A stretch of 64,000 nucleotides of DNA from Bacteroidia bacterium (GTDB lineage: Bacteria > Bacteroidota > Bacteroidia > B-17B0 > Aurantibacillaceae). The notes under the pieces are model-generated. The model did no database searches. It saw only the letters and a list, made by a program, of their open reading frames with translations, and was not told the DNA's origin. The translations under genes were made by a program, and so were the position numbers. The stretch is from contig JAEUTN010000016.1 of NCBI GenBank assembly GCA_016787895.1, positions 1 to 64,000 on the forward strand, given 5' to 3'. Of this stretch, positions 14,734-23,535 are shown in pieces (the stretch's first letter is position 1; every line of letters starts with the position of its first letter).

Positions 14734-17700
14734 ATGACTTTCAGGTTATTTGCCATATTACTTATTGTGGTCTTCTTTAATAATTTTTGGCTGGCCCAAA
14801 ATGAGGCAAGTAAATGGTACTTTGCGAATGGTGGTGGACTGGATTTTATGTCCAGTCCGCCAACTGTTCTTAATAACGGCTCTATCACAGCTTTTAATGG
14901 GAGCAGTTGTATTTCAGACGCTGCCGGTAATTTATTGTTTTATGCAAATGCTAATACGGTATGGAATAACTCACATTTAGTCATGTCAAATGGCACAGGT
15001 CTTATCGGCTCACCTTTTCTACCTCAGTCCTGCATTATTATAAAGCAACCAGGATTCACTCACAACTATTTCCTTTTTAGTGCTACCATACCACCAATGC
15101 CAACCCCTGGTTTAGTTTACTCCATTATTAATATGAGCCTTTCGGCAGGTCAAGGATCGGTAGTTGCAAAAAACACTGTTCTATTTCCAAATAGCATTTG
15201 CAGTAAAATGACTGCGACGAAGCATTGTAACGGTATCGATTATTGGTTACTAATTCATGAGTACAACTCGAATAACTTTTTAGCATACCTTGTTACTTCT
15301 TCTGGTGTAAATCCTTCGCCTGTCATTTCAACAACAGGTTCGATATTCGGATGGTCATCACACCCCGGAGAAATGAAATTTTCTCCAAATGGTAAAAAAA
15401 TTTGTGTAACAAATTCAGCTACTCTTTCGGAAGTTTATGATTTTGATCCCGCAACTGGGGTTGTTTCAGGTGGTTTCAGCTTAGGAAGCATAACTGATTT
15501 TAAGAGTTCATCATTTTCCCCTGACGGAACAAAACTATACACGTGCAGATCTGCAACAGTGAATAGCATAATTCAGTGGAATTTATGTGCTGGGCCTAGT
15601 ACTGCAGCGATTATCGCTTCACAATATACTCTTTCAACAACGCCGAGCGTCCCCAACTCAATGCAATTGGCAAAAAACGGTAAAATATATTGCACAAGAG
15701 GAAATATAAACATGCTTGATGTTATTGATCAGCCTAATTTACCAGGAGCTAATTGCAATTTAATTCCAATGGGCCAGTCAATAGGGTTTGCAACAGGAGC
15801 TCATTTACCTAACTTTCCTATCAATTACTTTTTCCCACTTCCCAGTCCCTTCACATACACCAGCAACATGGCCATTTCTTGCAACACGGCCAGTTTTACG
15901 GCTCCGGCCAGTGTGGCGGCGGCCAACAGCCTCTGCGCTTCGGTGGGTTCAACCGTCAACGCCCTGGTATGGAACTTTGGGGATCCGGCCTCGGGTCCGG
16001 CCAATACCTCCACACTCAGCAATCCCGTGCACGTGTACCCCGGGCCGGGCACCTACACCACACAACTTATTATTTATTACCAGTGCCGCTCCGATACCTT
16101 AAGGCAGCCGGTGGTGATTACCTCTCCAACGATAAACATCAACACCTCTTCGGTAAGCTGCAATGGTTTGGGCACAGCCACAGCCATTACCCTCGGAGGC
16201 TCAGGCTCCTATTCCTACACCTGGAGCCCGGGTTCACAAACCACGGCGGTAGCTTCTAATTTAAGTCCGGGCATGTACACGCTTAGTATGGTTGATAATG
16301 GAGGAGGCTGTGTGGGAACGATGGTGGTAGGAGTGTCGCCGGCTTTAATTTCAGGGGCCATCAGCAGCCAAAGCCTGGCCTGTAATGGCATTGCCACGGG
16401 CACAGCAGGCATAAGCGTAAACAACGGCTCAGGCAATTACACTTACAACTGGAGTGGTTCGGCTTTAACAACAGCAACGGTAAACGCTCTGGCAGCGGGT
16501 GGGCATACCGTAACGGTAAACGATCTTACAAACAACTGTTCCTTCAGTACCAGCTTTAGCCTTGCCCAGCCCCCTGCCTTAAGTTTAAACATAACGGCAG
16601 GCAGTGCCACGGCCTGCGTAAATACAAACATTAGCCTGAGTGCAAACGCCACAGGAGGCACAGGGCCTTACACTTACACCTGGCTGCCGGGCGCAGTCGG
16701 AGCAAGCGCGGTAGCAACACAAAGCAATGGCGGTACTTACAGCTACAGTGTAAACGCATTGGATGCCAATGTTTGTTCCATCAGCGCAAACACCACTTTA
16801 AGTTTTGTAAACAACCCCAGCCTTAGTGTGAGCAACGCCTCCATCTGCCCCTTGCAAACAGGCACACTCACCGCCTTTGGGGCCAACACTTACACCTGGC
16901 TGCCCTCCAACAGCAGCGGCAACAGTTTTACACAGTCGCCAATGGCCACTGCACAGTACACCGTGTTGGGTACTGCTAATTCCTGCACAGCCCAGGCCAC
17001 GGCTTCCATTGTGGTAAAAGCCACTCCGGTGCCAACACTCAGCACGAATGCCCCCCTTTGCAACAACCAGAGTTTAAATTTAAGCGCCACAGGAGGCACG
17101 GCTTATGTTTGGAGCGGACCCCTGGGCTTTAATTCAAGTGCTCAAAACCCGGTGATAAACCCGGCGGCCCCCAATCAAAGCGGTTTGTATTCGGCTACAC
17201 TTACGGGGGCCAACTCCTGCACGGCAGCGGCGAGTGTTTCGGTAACGGTGCACCCCACACCTACACTCAGCGTGCCGGGAGTCACCCTGTGTTCCAACCA
17301 AAACATGAGTTTATCGGCGGTGTCGGTTGCGGGGGCAAGTTATTATTGGCAGGGCCCGGCAAGTTTTACCTCCAACGCTCAGTTTCCGGTTGTGGCAACA
17401 CCTCCGGCAAGCCTTTCGGGCCTGTATCAGGTAACGGTGACTTCTGCTCAAAATTGCAGCAACACGGCCTCGGCCAACGTTACCATTACCGCCTTGCCTA
17501 ACGTTTCCATCACCGCCAACAGCCCCCTGTGTTTTGGTTCTGCTCTTTTTCTTTCAGGCAGCGGAGCACTGAATTATAACTGGGCCGGCCCTAACGGGTT
17601 TAGCTCTGCCGCTCAAAACACAAGCCTTGCTGCGGTAAGTTTTTCACAGGCCGGTACCTATTCCTTAACCGCCACCACAGGCCCCTGTGTAGTATGGCTT

Positions 17701-19203
17701 ACAAAAACCATTACGGTGAACCTTTTGCCCAACCCTACGGCGGCTTACAATACACCGCTTTGTGAGCTCAAGCCCCTTTACCTTGTGGCCGGCCCCGCGC
17801 AAAGTTATACCTGGTCGGGACCTCAAAATTTTTCAAGCACTTTGCAAAGCCCAAGCCTTGCCGCTGTTGGTTTTTCAAACGCCGGGCAGTACAGTTTAAG
17901 TGTAACAGATGGCAATGGCTGTGTGGGCCACACCAGTCTTGTGGTCAACGTGCTGTCCAATCCCATACCCATAGCCAGCGGGGCCACGGTGTGTTTGGGC
18001 GGAAACGTGAGTTTAAGCGCTTCGGGGGGCATAGCATACAGCTGGAGCGGACCCAATAATTTTTCGGCCAACACACAAAACCTGTATCTGCAAAACATAG
18101 TGGCCAACCAAACGGGCAATTACACGGTGATTGTAACGGGCAGCAACTCCTGCTCTTCCTACACCACGGCCAACCTTCAGGGTTTTAATTACAGTTTACC
18201 CAATCCAACTATTGTAGCCACAAGTTCGGTGTGTGTGAATTCCAATATTTCCCTGCAAGGATTTGGAGGAGTGAGTTATTATTGGACAGGACCCGCTAAT
18301 TTTTCTTCCTCAAGCCCAAGCACAACATTTATCGCTACTCAAACAAGCATGTGTGGCACTTACACCTTAAGTGTAAGCAACGCCAGTTATTGTGTTGGGA
18401 GCAACACCGTGTTTATTCAGGTGTACCCTTTGCCTTCCGCCACACTCATCAGCAGCCAAAACAACCGTTGTGTGCCCTTTTGTACGGAGTTCAGTTTGCT
18501 AAGAGACCCGGCCTCGGCCTCCTTGCAGAGTTTTCAGTATTTTATAGAAGGTCAGTTTTATACCGAGCCTGTTGCGAAGGCCTGCATTACCCAATCGGGT
18601 CAGCAAAAAGCAAACGTGTATTACAGCGATGTTCATTCCTGCAGCAACGCCTCTACCCTGCTCATTTCGGCCTATCCAAAACCCAGGGCGGAGTTTGAAT
18701 ATTTTCCCGCCAAACCCATTGCCGGTATTGACCGGGTGGAGTTTACCAACCGCACACAGGGCAGCAAACAAAATGGCTGGGCCTGGCTGTTCAGCAGCGG
18801 AGATAGTTTGTGGGGCGAAAACGTATCGTTTTTGTTTCAGGAGGCCGGCACTTATCCCGTGGCTTTATTGGTCAGCAACGAGTGGAATTGTTTGGATACC
18901 GTGATTAAAGCCGTGCCCGTATTGGAAGATTTTGCCCTGTATGTGCCCAACGCGTTTACACCTAACGGCGATGGTTTAAACGATGTGTTTCGTGCGGCCG
19001 GCACCGGCATACACAGTTACCGGCTGGAGATTTACAACCGCTGGGGGCACAACCTGTTTGCAAGCGAAGATTTTTTGCAGGGATGGGATGGGTATTATAA
19101 AGGCGAACCCAGTCAGGAGGATGTGTATTCTTACAAAATCATCTACAGCACCGAAGGCGGCAAAACCTTTGAAAAATCAGGCTGGGTGATGTTGGAGAGG
19201 TGA
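14734..19203 (+). CDS. Giant multidomain T9SS type-B adhesin (gliding-associated C-terminal domain)
   Basis: A 1489-residue surface protein. A signal peptide (1-21, ending WLAQ) is followed by a propeller-like region (about 22-370) with blades such as MKFSPNGKKICV and SSFSPDGTKLYT. Next come a PKD domain (about 400-470, VWNFGDP), SprB-like repeats, and six tandem repeats of roughly 77 residues (about 772-1231), each with LC..., a W(S/A/T/Q)GP motif and SG-Y. It ends with a CVPFC module, a PKD domain and a type-B sorting domain (VPNAFTPNGDGLNDVF, YNRWG, GWDG). Base composition changes sharply near 15835. The tail is paralogous to that of 1-885. Confidence 0.92.
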   Translation: MTFRLFAILLIVVFFNNFWLAQNEASKWYFANGGGLDFMSSPPTVLNNGSITAFNGSSCISDAAGNLLFYANANTVWNNSHLVMSNGTGLIGSPFLPQSCIIIKQPGFTHNYFLFSATIPPMPTPGLVYSIINMSLSAGQGSVVAKNTVLFPNSICSKMTATKHCNGIDYWLLIHEYNSNNFLAYLVTSSGVNPSPVISTTGSIFGWSSHPGEMKFSPNGKKICVTNSATLSEVYDFDPATGVVSGGFSLGSITDFKSSSFSPDGTKLYTCRSATVNSIIQWNLCAGPSTAAIIASQYTLSTTPSVPNSMQLAKNGKIYCTRGNINMLDVIDQPNLPGANCNLIPMGQSIGFATGAHLPNFPINYFFPLPSPFTYTSNMAISCNTASFTAPASVAAANSLCASVGSTVNALVWNFGDPASGPANTSTLSNPVHVYPGPGTYTTQLIIYYQCRSDTLRQPVVITSPTININTSSVSCNGLGTATAITLGGSGSYSYTWSPGSQTTAVASNLSPGMYTLSMVDNGGGCVGTMVVGVSPALISGAISSQSLACNGIATGTAGISVNNGSGNYTYNWSGSALTTATVNALAAGGHTVTVNDLTNNCSFSTSFSLAQPPALSLNITAGSATACVNTNISLSANATGGTGPYTYTWLPGAVGASAVATQSNGGTYSYSVNALDANVCSISANTTLSFVNNPSLSVSNASICPLQTGTLTAFGANTYTWLPSNSSGNSFTQSPMATAQYTVLGTANSCTAQATASIVVKATPVPTLSTNAPLCNNQSLNLSATGGTAYVWSGPLGFNSSAQNPVINPAAPNQSGLYSATLTGANSCTAAASVSVTVHPTPTLSVPGVTLCSNQNMSLSAVSVAGASYYWQGPASFTSNAQFPVVATPPASLSGLYQVTVTSAQNCSNTASANVTITALPNVSITANSPLCFGSALFLSGSGALNYNWAGPNGFSSAAQNTSLAAVSFSQAGTYSLTATTGPCVVWLTKTITVNLLPNPTAAYNTPLCELKPLYLVAGPAQSYTWSGPQNFSSTLQSPSLAAVGFSNAGQYSLSVTDGNGCVGHTSLVVNVLSNPIPIASGATVCLGGNVSLSASGGIAYSWSGPNNFSANTQNLYLQNIVANQTGNYTVIVTGSNSCSSYTTANLQGFNYSLPNPTIVATSSVCVNSNISLQGFGGVSYYWTGPANFSSSSPSTTFIATQTSMCGTYTLSVSNASYCVGSNTVFIQVYPLPSATLISSQNNRCVPFCTEFSLLRDPASASLQSFQYFIEGQFYTEPVAKACITQSGQQKANVYYSDVHSCSNASTLLISAYPKPRAEFEYFPAKPIAGIDRVEFTNRTQGSKQNGWAWLFSSGDSLWGENVSFLFQEAGTYPVALLVSNEWNCLDTVIKAVPVLEDFALYVPNAFTPNGDGLNDVFRAAGTGIHSYRLEIYNRWGHNLFASEDFLQGWDGYYKGEPSQEDVYSYKIIYSTEGGKTFEKSGWVMLER

Positions 19204-19290
19204 GATTCAAAATAAAAACCTCTATCGACTTATTTAACCACATAGTACACATAGTTTAATTATTGCAACCGAATAATTTTCTTTGTGAGG

Positions 19291-19329
19291 CTTAGTGATC
19301 TGAGTGTCCCCGCCTGCCGAAGCATCGGG
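19291..19329. repeat. Dispersed intergenic repeat, second locus
   Basis: CTTAGTGATCTGAGTG (19291-19306) is the inverted copy, 15 of 16 bases, of 955-970. The palindrome at 19308-19329 (CCCGCCTG..AAGC..CGGG) resembles the units at 999-1042. Both loci lie just after the stop codons of paralogous type-B adhesin genes. Confidence 0.55.
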
Positions 19330-19496
19330 ATGGATTTTTCCGTAATGAAAGCCACGAATTACACCAATTTCACTGATTTACTACTATGCCTAAATTACAC
19401 GAATGGGTCCTCGATCCTTGGGTTAGAGAGGACGCAGCGCGGGGCAAAGTGACGTGAATTGTTTTTTACTGCTAAGCCACATTGTATCCGACCTTC

Positions 19497-19647
19497 GAAA
19501 AATGCCTTAGCGAATCAAGGGACATTTTGAGCGCAGGCTTGTGCTAAGCAAAAGCAGTCTGCGTAATTGCATGGTAGTATTTGTGCTGTAACCCCGCAGA
19601 CCTTTTTTGCGGGGCAAAATGGACCGTAGATTGGCAAGGCATTTTTC
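19497..19647. repeat. 151-bp element closed by 12-bp perfect inverted repeats
   Basis: GAAAAATGCCTT (19497-19508) and AAGGCATTTTTC (19636-19647) are exact inverted arms. Inside are an imperfect pair around CATTTTG/CAAAATG, a hairpin with CGCAG and GCTT arms opposite AAGC and CTGCG near 19531-19563, and CCCCGCA/TGCGGGG (19592-19598, 19608-19614). No ORF is visible. The 19204-19884 stretch otherwise holds degenerate repeats (such as CACGAATTACAC and ATTACACGAAT) and no gene. Confidence 0.55.
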
Positions 19648-19666
19648 GGAAGTCTTGATTTCTTTG

Positions 19667-19694
19667 CTACTTTCTGCATCAAGGCAGAAAGTAG
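19667..19694. repeat. Perfect 11-bp hairpin
   Basis: CTACTTTCTGC (19667-19677) and GCAGAAAGTAG (19684-19694) with loop ATCAAG. No T-run follows on either strand, so it is not a standard terminator. It lies just outside the 151-bp element. Confidence 0.55.
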
Positions 19695-19859
19695 GTAATC
19701 AGAATTTGTTTGAAGTTTAAAAAATTTAGAAGATTGGAAATTTTAAAAGGCCTCAAGTCCAATTATTGGCTTTTAACCTTAAATCATTGGGATAACTTTC
19801 TTTTAAATCCCCATAATTAAATGTGTTTTAAGAGCGTTTTCGAAAAATTAACAAATATA

Positions 19860-19880
19860 TGTTATAACACATAATGTTAT
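19860..19880. promoter_or_regulatory. Palindromic operator upstream of yceI, likely MarR-type
   Basis: TGTTATAACA (19860-19869) is a perfect 10-bp palindrome. A third half-site, TGTTA (19875-19879), follows, so ATAACA-CATAA-TGTTAT also forms an inverted pair. It ends four bases before the -7 box of yceI, where a bound repressor would block the promoter. The MarR-family gene at 20548 is the natural candidate. Confidence 0.5.
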
Positions 19881-19884
19881 TACA

Positions 19885-19892
19885 TACATTTG
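19885..19892 (+). promoter_or_regulatory. Bacteroidota -7 promoter box (TACATTTG) of the YceI gene
   Basis: Exact TAnnTTTG match, 18 bases before the ATG at 19911, directly adjoining the palindromic operator. Confidence 0.55.
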
Positions 19893-19910
19893 TATCTCAA
19901 AACTAAACCC

Positions 19911-20501
19911 ATGAAAAAACTATTTATCAGCACAGCTTTGCTCCTTACAGGATTGGCAAACGCACAAACCAACTGGAAAGTTGACAACTCTCACTCCAAA
20001 CTTGGATTCACCGTTACTCACGCCATGGTGAGCGAAGTAGAAGGCAAATTCCGTATCTACAACGGAGAAGTCAGCTCCAAATCGGATTTGGATTTTACCA
20101 ATGCCAGCATTTCCTTTACCGCCGACCCTGCTTCTATTAATACCGAAGATGAAAAACGCGACGGACATTTGAAAAGTCCTGATTTTTTTGATGTGGCCAA
20201 ATACCCTACTATTACCTTCAAAAGCGTGAGCATGAAACCCACAGGTAAAGGCAAAACCGCTTATGAACTGGAAGGCGACCTCACCATGCATGGTGTTACC
20301 AAACGTGTGAAACTGCTTGCTATTGGCGCCCTTACCACCGTAAAAGATCCCTGGGGAAACATTAAATACGGTTTTAAAGTTACCGGAGTTATCAACCGTA
20401 AAGATTTTGGTTTGAACTGGAACGCGGTGCTTGAAGCCGGTGGAGTTATGGTGAGCGAAGAAGTGACCCTGAACATTAACATCGAATTGAACAAAGCTTA
20501 A
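19911..20501 (+). CDS. YceI family periplasmic protein
   Basis: A 196-residue lipocalin-like protein, exported by a signal peptide (1-19, ending NAQ). It matches YceI, which binds isoprenoid-type lipids, with WKVDNSHSKLGFTVTHAMV at the start of the mature part. Hallmarks include KSPDFFDVAKYPTITF and GDLTMHGVTK. The ATG at 19911 begins the signal peptide; an upstream ATG at 19890 would lie on the promoter. It is followed by a strong terminator and then the MarR gene. Confidence 0.95.
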   Translation: MKKLFISTALLLTGLANAQTNWKVDNSHSKLGFTVTHAMVSEVEGKFRIYNGEVSSKSDLDFTNASISFTADPASINTEDEKRDGHLKSPDFFDVAKYPTITFKSVSMKPTGKGKTAYELEGDLTMHGVTKRVKLLAIGALTTVKDPWGNIKYGFKVTGVINRKDFGLNWNAVLEAGGVMVSEEVTLNINIELNKA

Positions 20502-20518
20502 GAATTTATTTATATTTA

Positions 20519-20547
20519 GCCTCCGGAAATACCCGGAGGCTTTTTTT
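20519..20547 (+). terminator. Intrinsic terminator of yceI abutting the next start codon
   Basis: GCCTCCGG (20519-20526) and CCGGAGGC (20533-20540) form a perfect 8-bp stem with a 6-base loop, followed by seven T (20541-20547). The next base begins the ATG of the MarR gene. Confidence 0.9.
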
Positions 20548-21015
20548 ATGTCATTAGAAGACGATATTCAGCAGCGATCCTTTCGCAACATTCAGCACAA
20601 GTCAACTGTTAATTTACTGTACACCATCAGTTGGCTAAACAGTCAGATCAGTCCGTATTTTAAAAATTCAGGCATCACCTCACAGCAATTTAATGTGCTG
20701 AGAATTTTGCGCGGACAAAACGGCAAACCCTGTTCTCTTAAAGTGATTAAAGAACGTATGCTCGACCGCATGAGCGATGCCTCCCGTATTGTGGATAAAT
20801 TGGTGGCCAAAGGTCTTGTGAGTCGCGCCACCAGCGATGAAGACCGCAGAAGTGTGGACCTCACCATTTCAGAAAAGGGACTTGATTTACTCAAAAAACT
20901 TGATTTTGTAGACGACGCCGGTGTGGAAGTGTTTAAAAACCTGAACGAGGCTGAACTCCAATCCCTCAACGAACTGCTGGATAAATTAAGAGGCAGCACC
21001 AAACGAAAAGGCTGA
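20548..21015 (+). CDS. MarR family transcriptional regulator
   Basis: A 155-residue winged-helix regulator. The recognition region includes TSQQFNVLRILRG and MSDASRIVDKLVAKGLVSR, followed by the wing DEDRRSVDLTISEKG. It probably represses yceI and possibly itself through the palindrome at 19860-19880. Its ATG directly follows the T-run of the yceI terminator, so expression must come from read-through or from an unseen promoter within yceI. No internal alternative start looks better. Confidence 0.93.
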   Translation: MSLEDDIQQRSFRNIQHKSTVNLLYTISWLNSQISPYFKNSGITSQQFNVLRILRGQNGKPCSLKVIKERMLDRMSDASRIVDKLVAKGLVSRATSDEDRRSVDLTISEKGLDLLKKLDFVDDAGVEVFKNLNEAELQSLNELLDKLRGSTKRKG

Positions 21016-21025
21016 TTCGCCTGAA

Positions 21026-21054
21026 TTGATGCTGCTGAAATATTGCTATTTTTG
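21026..21054 (+). promoter_or_regulatory. Bacteroidota promoter (TTG-N18-TATTTTTG)
   Basis: A -33 TTG (21026-21028) and an exact -7 box (21047-21054) at the expected spacing. It lies six bases before ATG 21061 and rules out starts further upstream. Confidence 0.55.
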
Positions 21055-21060
21055 CCTCCT

Positions 21061-22761
21061 ATGACTAAGGTCCAAAGGACTCCTATGGAGAACAAAAAAG
21101 CACAGCCCTCTGCAGCAAACGCTTCCACTACACCCTTTATTAAGTTTGAAACCTGGGCCGCTAAAAACGAGCGAAACATCTTTTATACCTTACTCGGCCT
21201 TTGTCTTTTTCTCAGCCTCATTTCCTTTAACGCCCGCATCTCTGAAGCACACGATGATGCCCTTTATCTCGAAGGCGGCTGGCGTTTTGTACACGAATTC
21301 CCCAATTACTTCTATACCCAAAACGCCCCCCTCTACCCGCTTTTTCTGGGTCTGTTGATTAAACTCATGGGTTTTAAACTCATTGTGTTTAAACTCATTT
21401 CAGTGGTGTTAAATGCCCTGGGTTTTGTGCTTTTTTTCAAAGCCTTTAAAGGCCGTTTGCCTTACATGATTTTTTTACCGGTGGCATTTTTCCATGCAAG
21501 CAATTACCTGATTTTGTATTACGCCAGCATGACGTTTACGGAAGCCTTTTATTTTTTCCTACAGGGTTTGTTTTTTTTCACAGCCGCAAAAGTCATCGAT
21601 GTGCTTGACAAAAACGGGCCGCAACTAAAATCTCAATACCAACTATGGTTGATGTTTGGTTTGAGTATGTTCCTGATAAGCACCGCCAAAAGCTCCGCTA
21701 TTGTGGTAATTCCCGCTGTGGTGTTGTATTTTATACTTCAAAAAAACTGGAAAGCTCTGGGTTATTCCCTTGGCGCTTACCTTGTTTTTAAACTCCTGTA
21801 CGAAGTGATTGTAAAAAGCATTTGGGCCGCGCAAAACCAGTTTGCCGGTCAAAGTAAAATTCTGTTGCAAAAAGACCCTTACGACATCAGCAAAGGCAAC
21901 GAAGACGCCGCGGGATTTATCACCCGTTTTGTTGAAAACACCAACCTTTCGCTCAGCAAACGTTTTTACCAAATCCTTGGCTGGCGCGATGAAAACAGCG
22001 TGGAAGTGTATGGTTTGATTTCACTCATTACTTTGAGCTTAATGCTGTTTGGCTTTTGGAAACTTTATAAAAAGGGTAACAAATTGTTGGTGCTCGCCAC
22101 CTTGTTCAGCGGGGCACAATTGGTTTTGTCTTACCTTATCCTTCAAACCCGCTGGGACCAACCCCGTATTACCCTGGTGCTGATGCCGGTGTTGTTAATG
22201 CTCATTCTCTACGCGTTTTACGCTTTCACCAACAATAAAGGCATTGGGCCCACGATTTACCTGGTGGTGGTGGTGATGATGTGCGGTTCGGTTTTGCTTT
22301 CATCTTTAAAACGCGGCACAAAAAACATCCCCATTGTGAAAAAGAACTTGCAGGGCGATAAGTACTATGGCTATACTCCCGACTGGCAAAATTTTTTAAA
22401 GTGCAGCGAGTGGTGTGCCGATAGTTTGCCGGCCAGCAGTTTGGTGGCCAGTCGTAAAGCACCCATGAGTTTTGTGTACGGCAAAGGCAAAAAGTTTTTC
22501 CCCATTTACTCTGTCATTAAAAAAGATTCGGCCACCAACCAATCCAATCCCGATAGCGCCCTGGCTTTTTTTAAGGAGAAAAAAGTCACACACATCATGT
22601 TGGGCACCTTACGATTGGATCCCAACAATCCCGGCAACGGCTTTATTAACACGGTTCACAACATTGCGGCGCCAATTGCTGAAAAGTACCCTCAGAAATT
22701 AAAACTGGTGCACATCGAAGGGCAGTTTGAAGAAGCGGCCGTTTACGAAATCGTGTATTAA
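21061..22761 (+). CDS. Polytopic membrane glycosyltransferase (GT39/ArnT-like)
   Basis: About 566 residues with some ten membrane segments after a hydrophilic N-terminus, and a soluble C-terminal domain. The first periplasmic loop has DDALYLEGG, like the acidic catalytic motif of GT-C enzymes that use polyprenyl-phosphate sugars. It probably glycosylates lipid or protein at the periplasmic face. ATG 21061 or 21085 is the start; 21061 is chosen because it fits the promoter. Two methyltransferase genes follow closely, suggesting one operon for glycan building. Confidence 0.75.
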   Translation: MTKVQRTPMENKKAQPSAANASTTPFIKFETWAAKNERNIFYTLLGLCLFLSLISFNARISEAHDDALYLEGGWRFVHEFPNYFYTQNAPLYPLFLGLLIKLMGFKLIVFKLISVVLNALGFVLFFKAFKGRLPYMIFLPVAFFHASNYLILYYASMTFTEAFYFFLQGLFFFTAAKVIDVLDKNGPQLKSQYQLWLMFGLSMFLISTAKSSAIVVIPAVVLYFILQKNWKALGYSLGAYLVFKLLYEVIVKSIWAAQNQFAGQSKILLQKDPYDISKGNEDAAGFITRFVENTNLSLSKRFYQILGWRDENSVEVYGLISLITLSLMLFGFWKLYKKGNKLLVLATLFSGAQLVLSYLILQTRWDQPRITLVLMPVLLMLILYAFYAFTNNKGIGPTIYLVVVVMMCGSVLLSSLKRGTKNIPIVKKNLQGDKYYGYTPDWQNFLKCSEWCADSLPASSLVASRKAPMSFVYGKGKKFFPIYSVIKKDSATNQSNPDSALAFFKEKKVTHIMLGTLRLDPNNPGNGFINTVHNIAAPIAEKYPQKLKLVHIEGQFEEAAVYEIVY

Positions 22762-22788
22762 TCATTTGTTTATTCAAACCCAGGCCTA

Positions 22789-23535
22789 ATGTCCTTTAGC
22801 ATACAACTCGGTAATTTTCTATACAAACATGCATTTTGGCTTTACCGTCCTATGTACACCGCTTTTAAAAACCGGCAGGACCACTTTGAAATTGAATTGT
22901 TAAAACAACACCTCAAGCCCGGCGATGTGGTGCTGGACATTGGCGCCAACATAGGGTATTACGCGGAGCTGATTGCCCAACTGGTTGGAGAAAAAGGAAG
23001 GGTGCATTGTTTTGAACCCGACAGCACCAACTTTAAACATTTGCAGAACCGTTGCAGAGGAGTTTCCAACCTGGTACTGAACCATAAAGCGGTGGGACCA
23101 AAAACAGAAAAATTAAAAATTTACACTTCAAAAAATTTAAACGTCGATCACCGCACCTACGAGCCAGAGGAGTACGAAGATGTTATAGAAATTGAAGCCC
23201 TGAGCATCGACGATTATCTGAAAGACAAAGAACAAAAAGTTCATCTGATTAAAATGGACATACAGGGCTTTGAAATGCAGGCTGTGCAAGGCATGAAAAA
23301 CACCCTGAAAACGAATCCGGGTTTGAAAATCATTTCCGAATTCTGGCCTTACGGTTTGCGTAAAGCCGGCAGTTCAGCTTTGGCTTATTTTGATTTTTTG
23401 ACACAGCATGGCTTTACAGTTCACTTACTAAAAAACAAAGGGCTCGAAGCCTTAACTTCTGATAAGGTAAAATCCATGAACGATTTGGGCGAGGAAACTT
23501 ATTTTAATATCCTGGCCACTCCAAGCCATGTTTAA
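22789..23535 (+). CDS. FkbM family methyltransferase
   Basis: A 248-residue SAM-dependent methyltransferase. The SAM site is visible as VVLDIGANIGYYAELIA (about 48-64), with VHCFEPDS next and IKMDIQGFEMQAVQGM in the FkbM core. Members methylate sugars or lipids of glycoconjugates. It lies 27 bases after the membrane glycosyltransferase and overlaps the next methyltransferase by 8 bp, so co-expression is likely. Confidence 0.9.
   Translation: MSFSIQLGNFLYKHAFWLYRPMYTAFKNRQDHFEIELLKQHLKPGDVVLDIGANIGYYAELIAQLVGEKGRVHCFEPDSTNFKHLQNRCRGVSNLVLNHKAVGPKTEKLKIYTSKNLNVDHRTYEPEEYEDVIEIEALSIDDYLKDKEQKVHLIKMDIQGFEMQAVQGMKNTLKTNPGLKIISEFWPYGLRKAGSSALAYFDFLTQHGFTVHLLKNKGLEALTSDKVKSMNDLGEETYFNILATPSHV

Noticed and set aside
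21043..21060. Upstream TTG as start of the membrane glycosyltransferase gene
   Set aside because: It lies on the -7 box at 21047-21054; ATG 21061 fits better.
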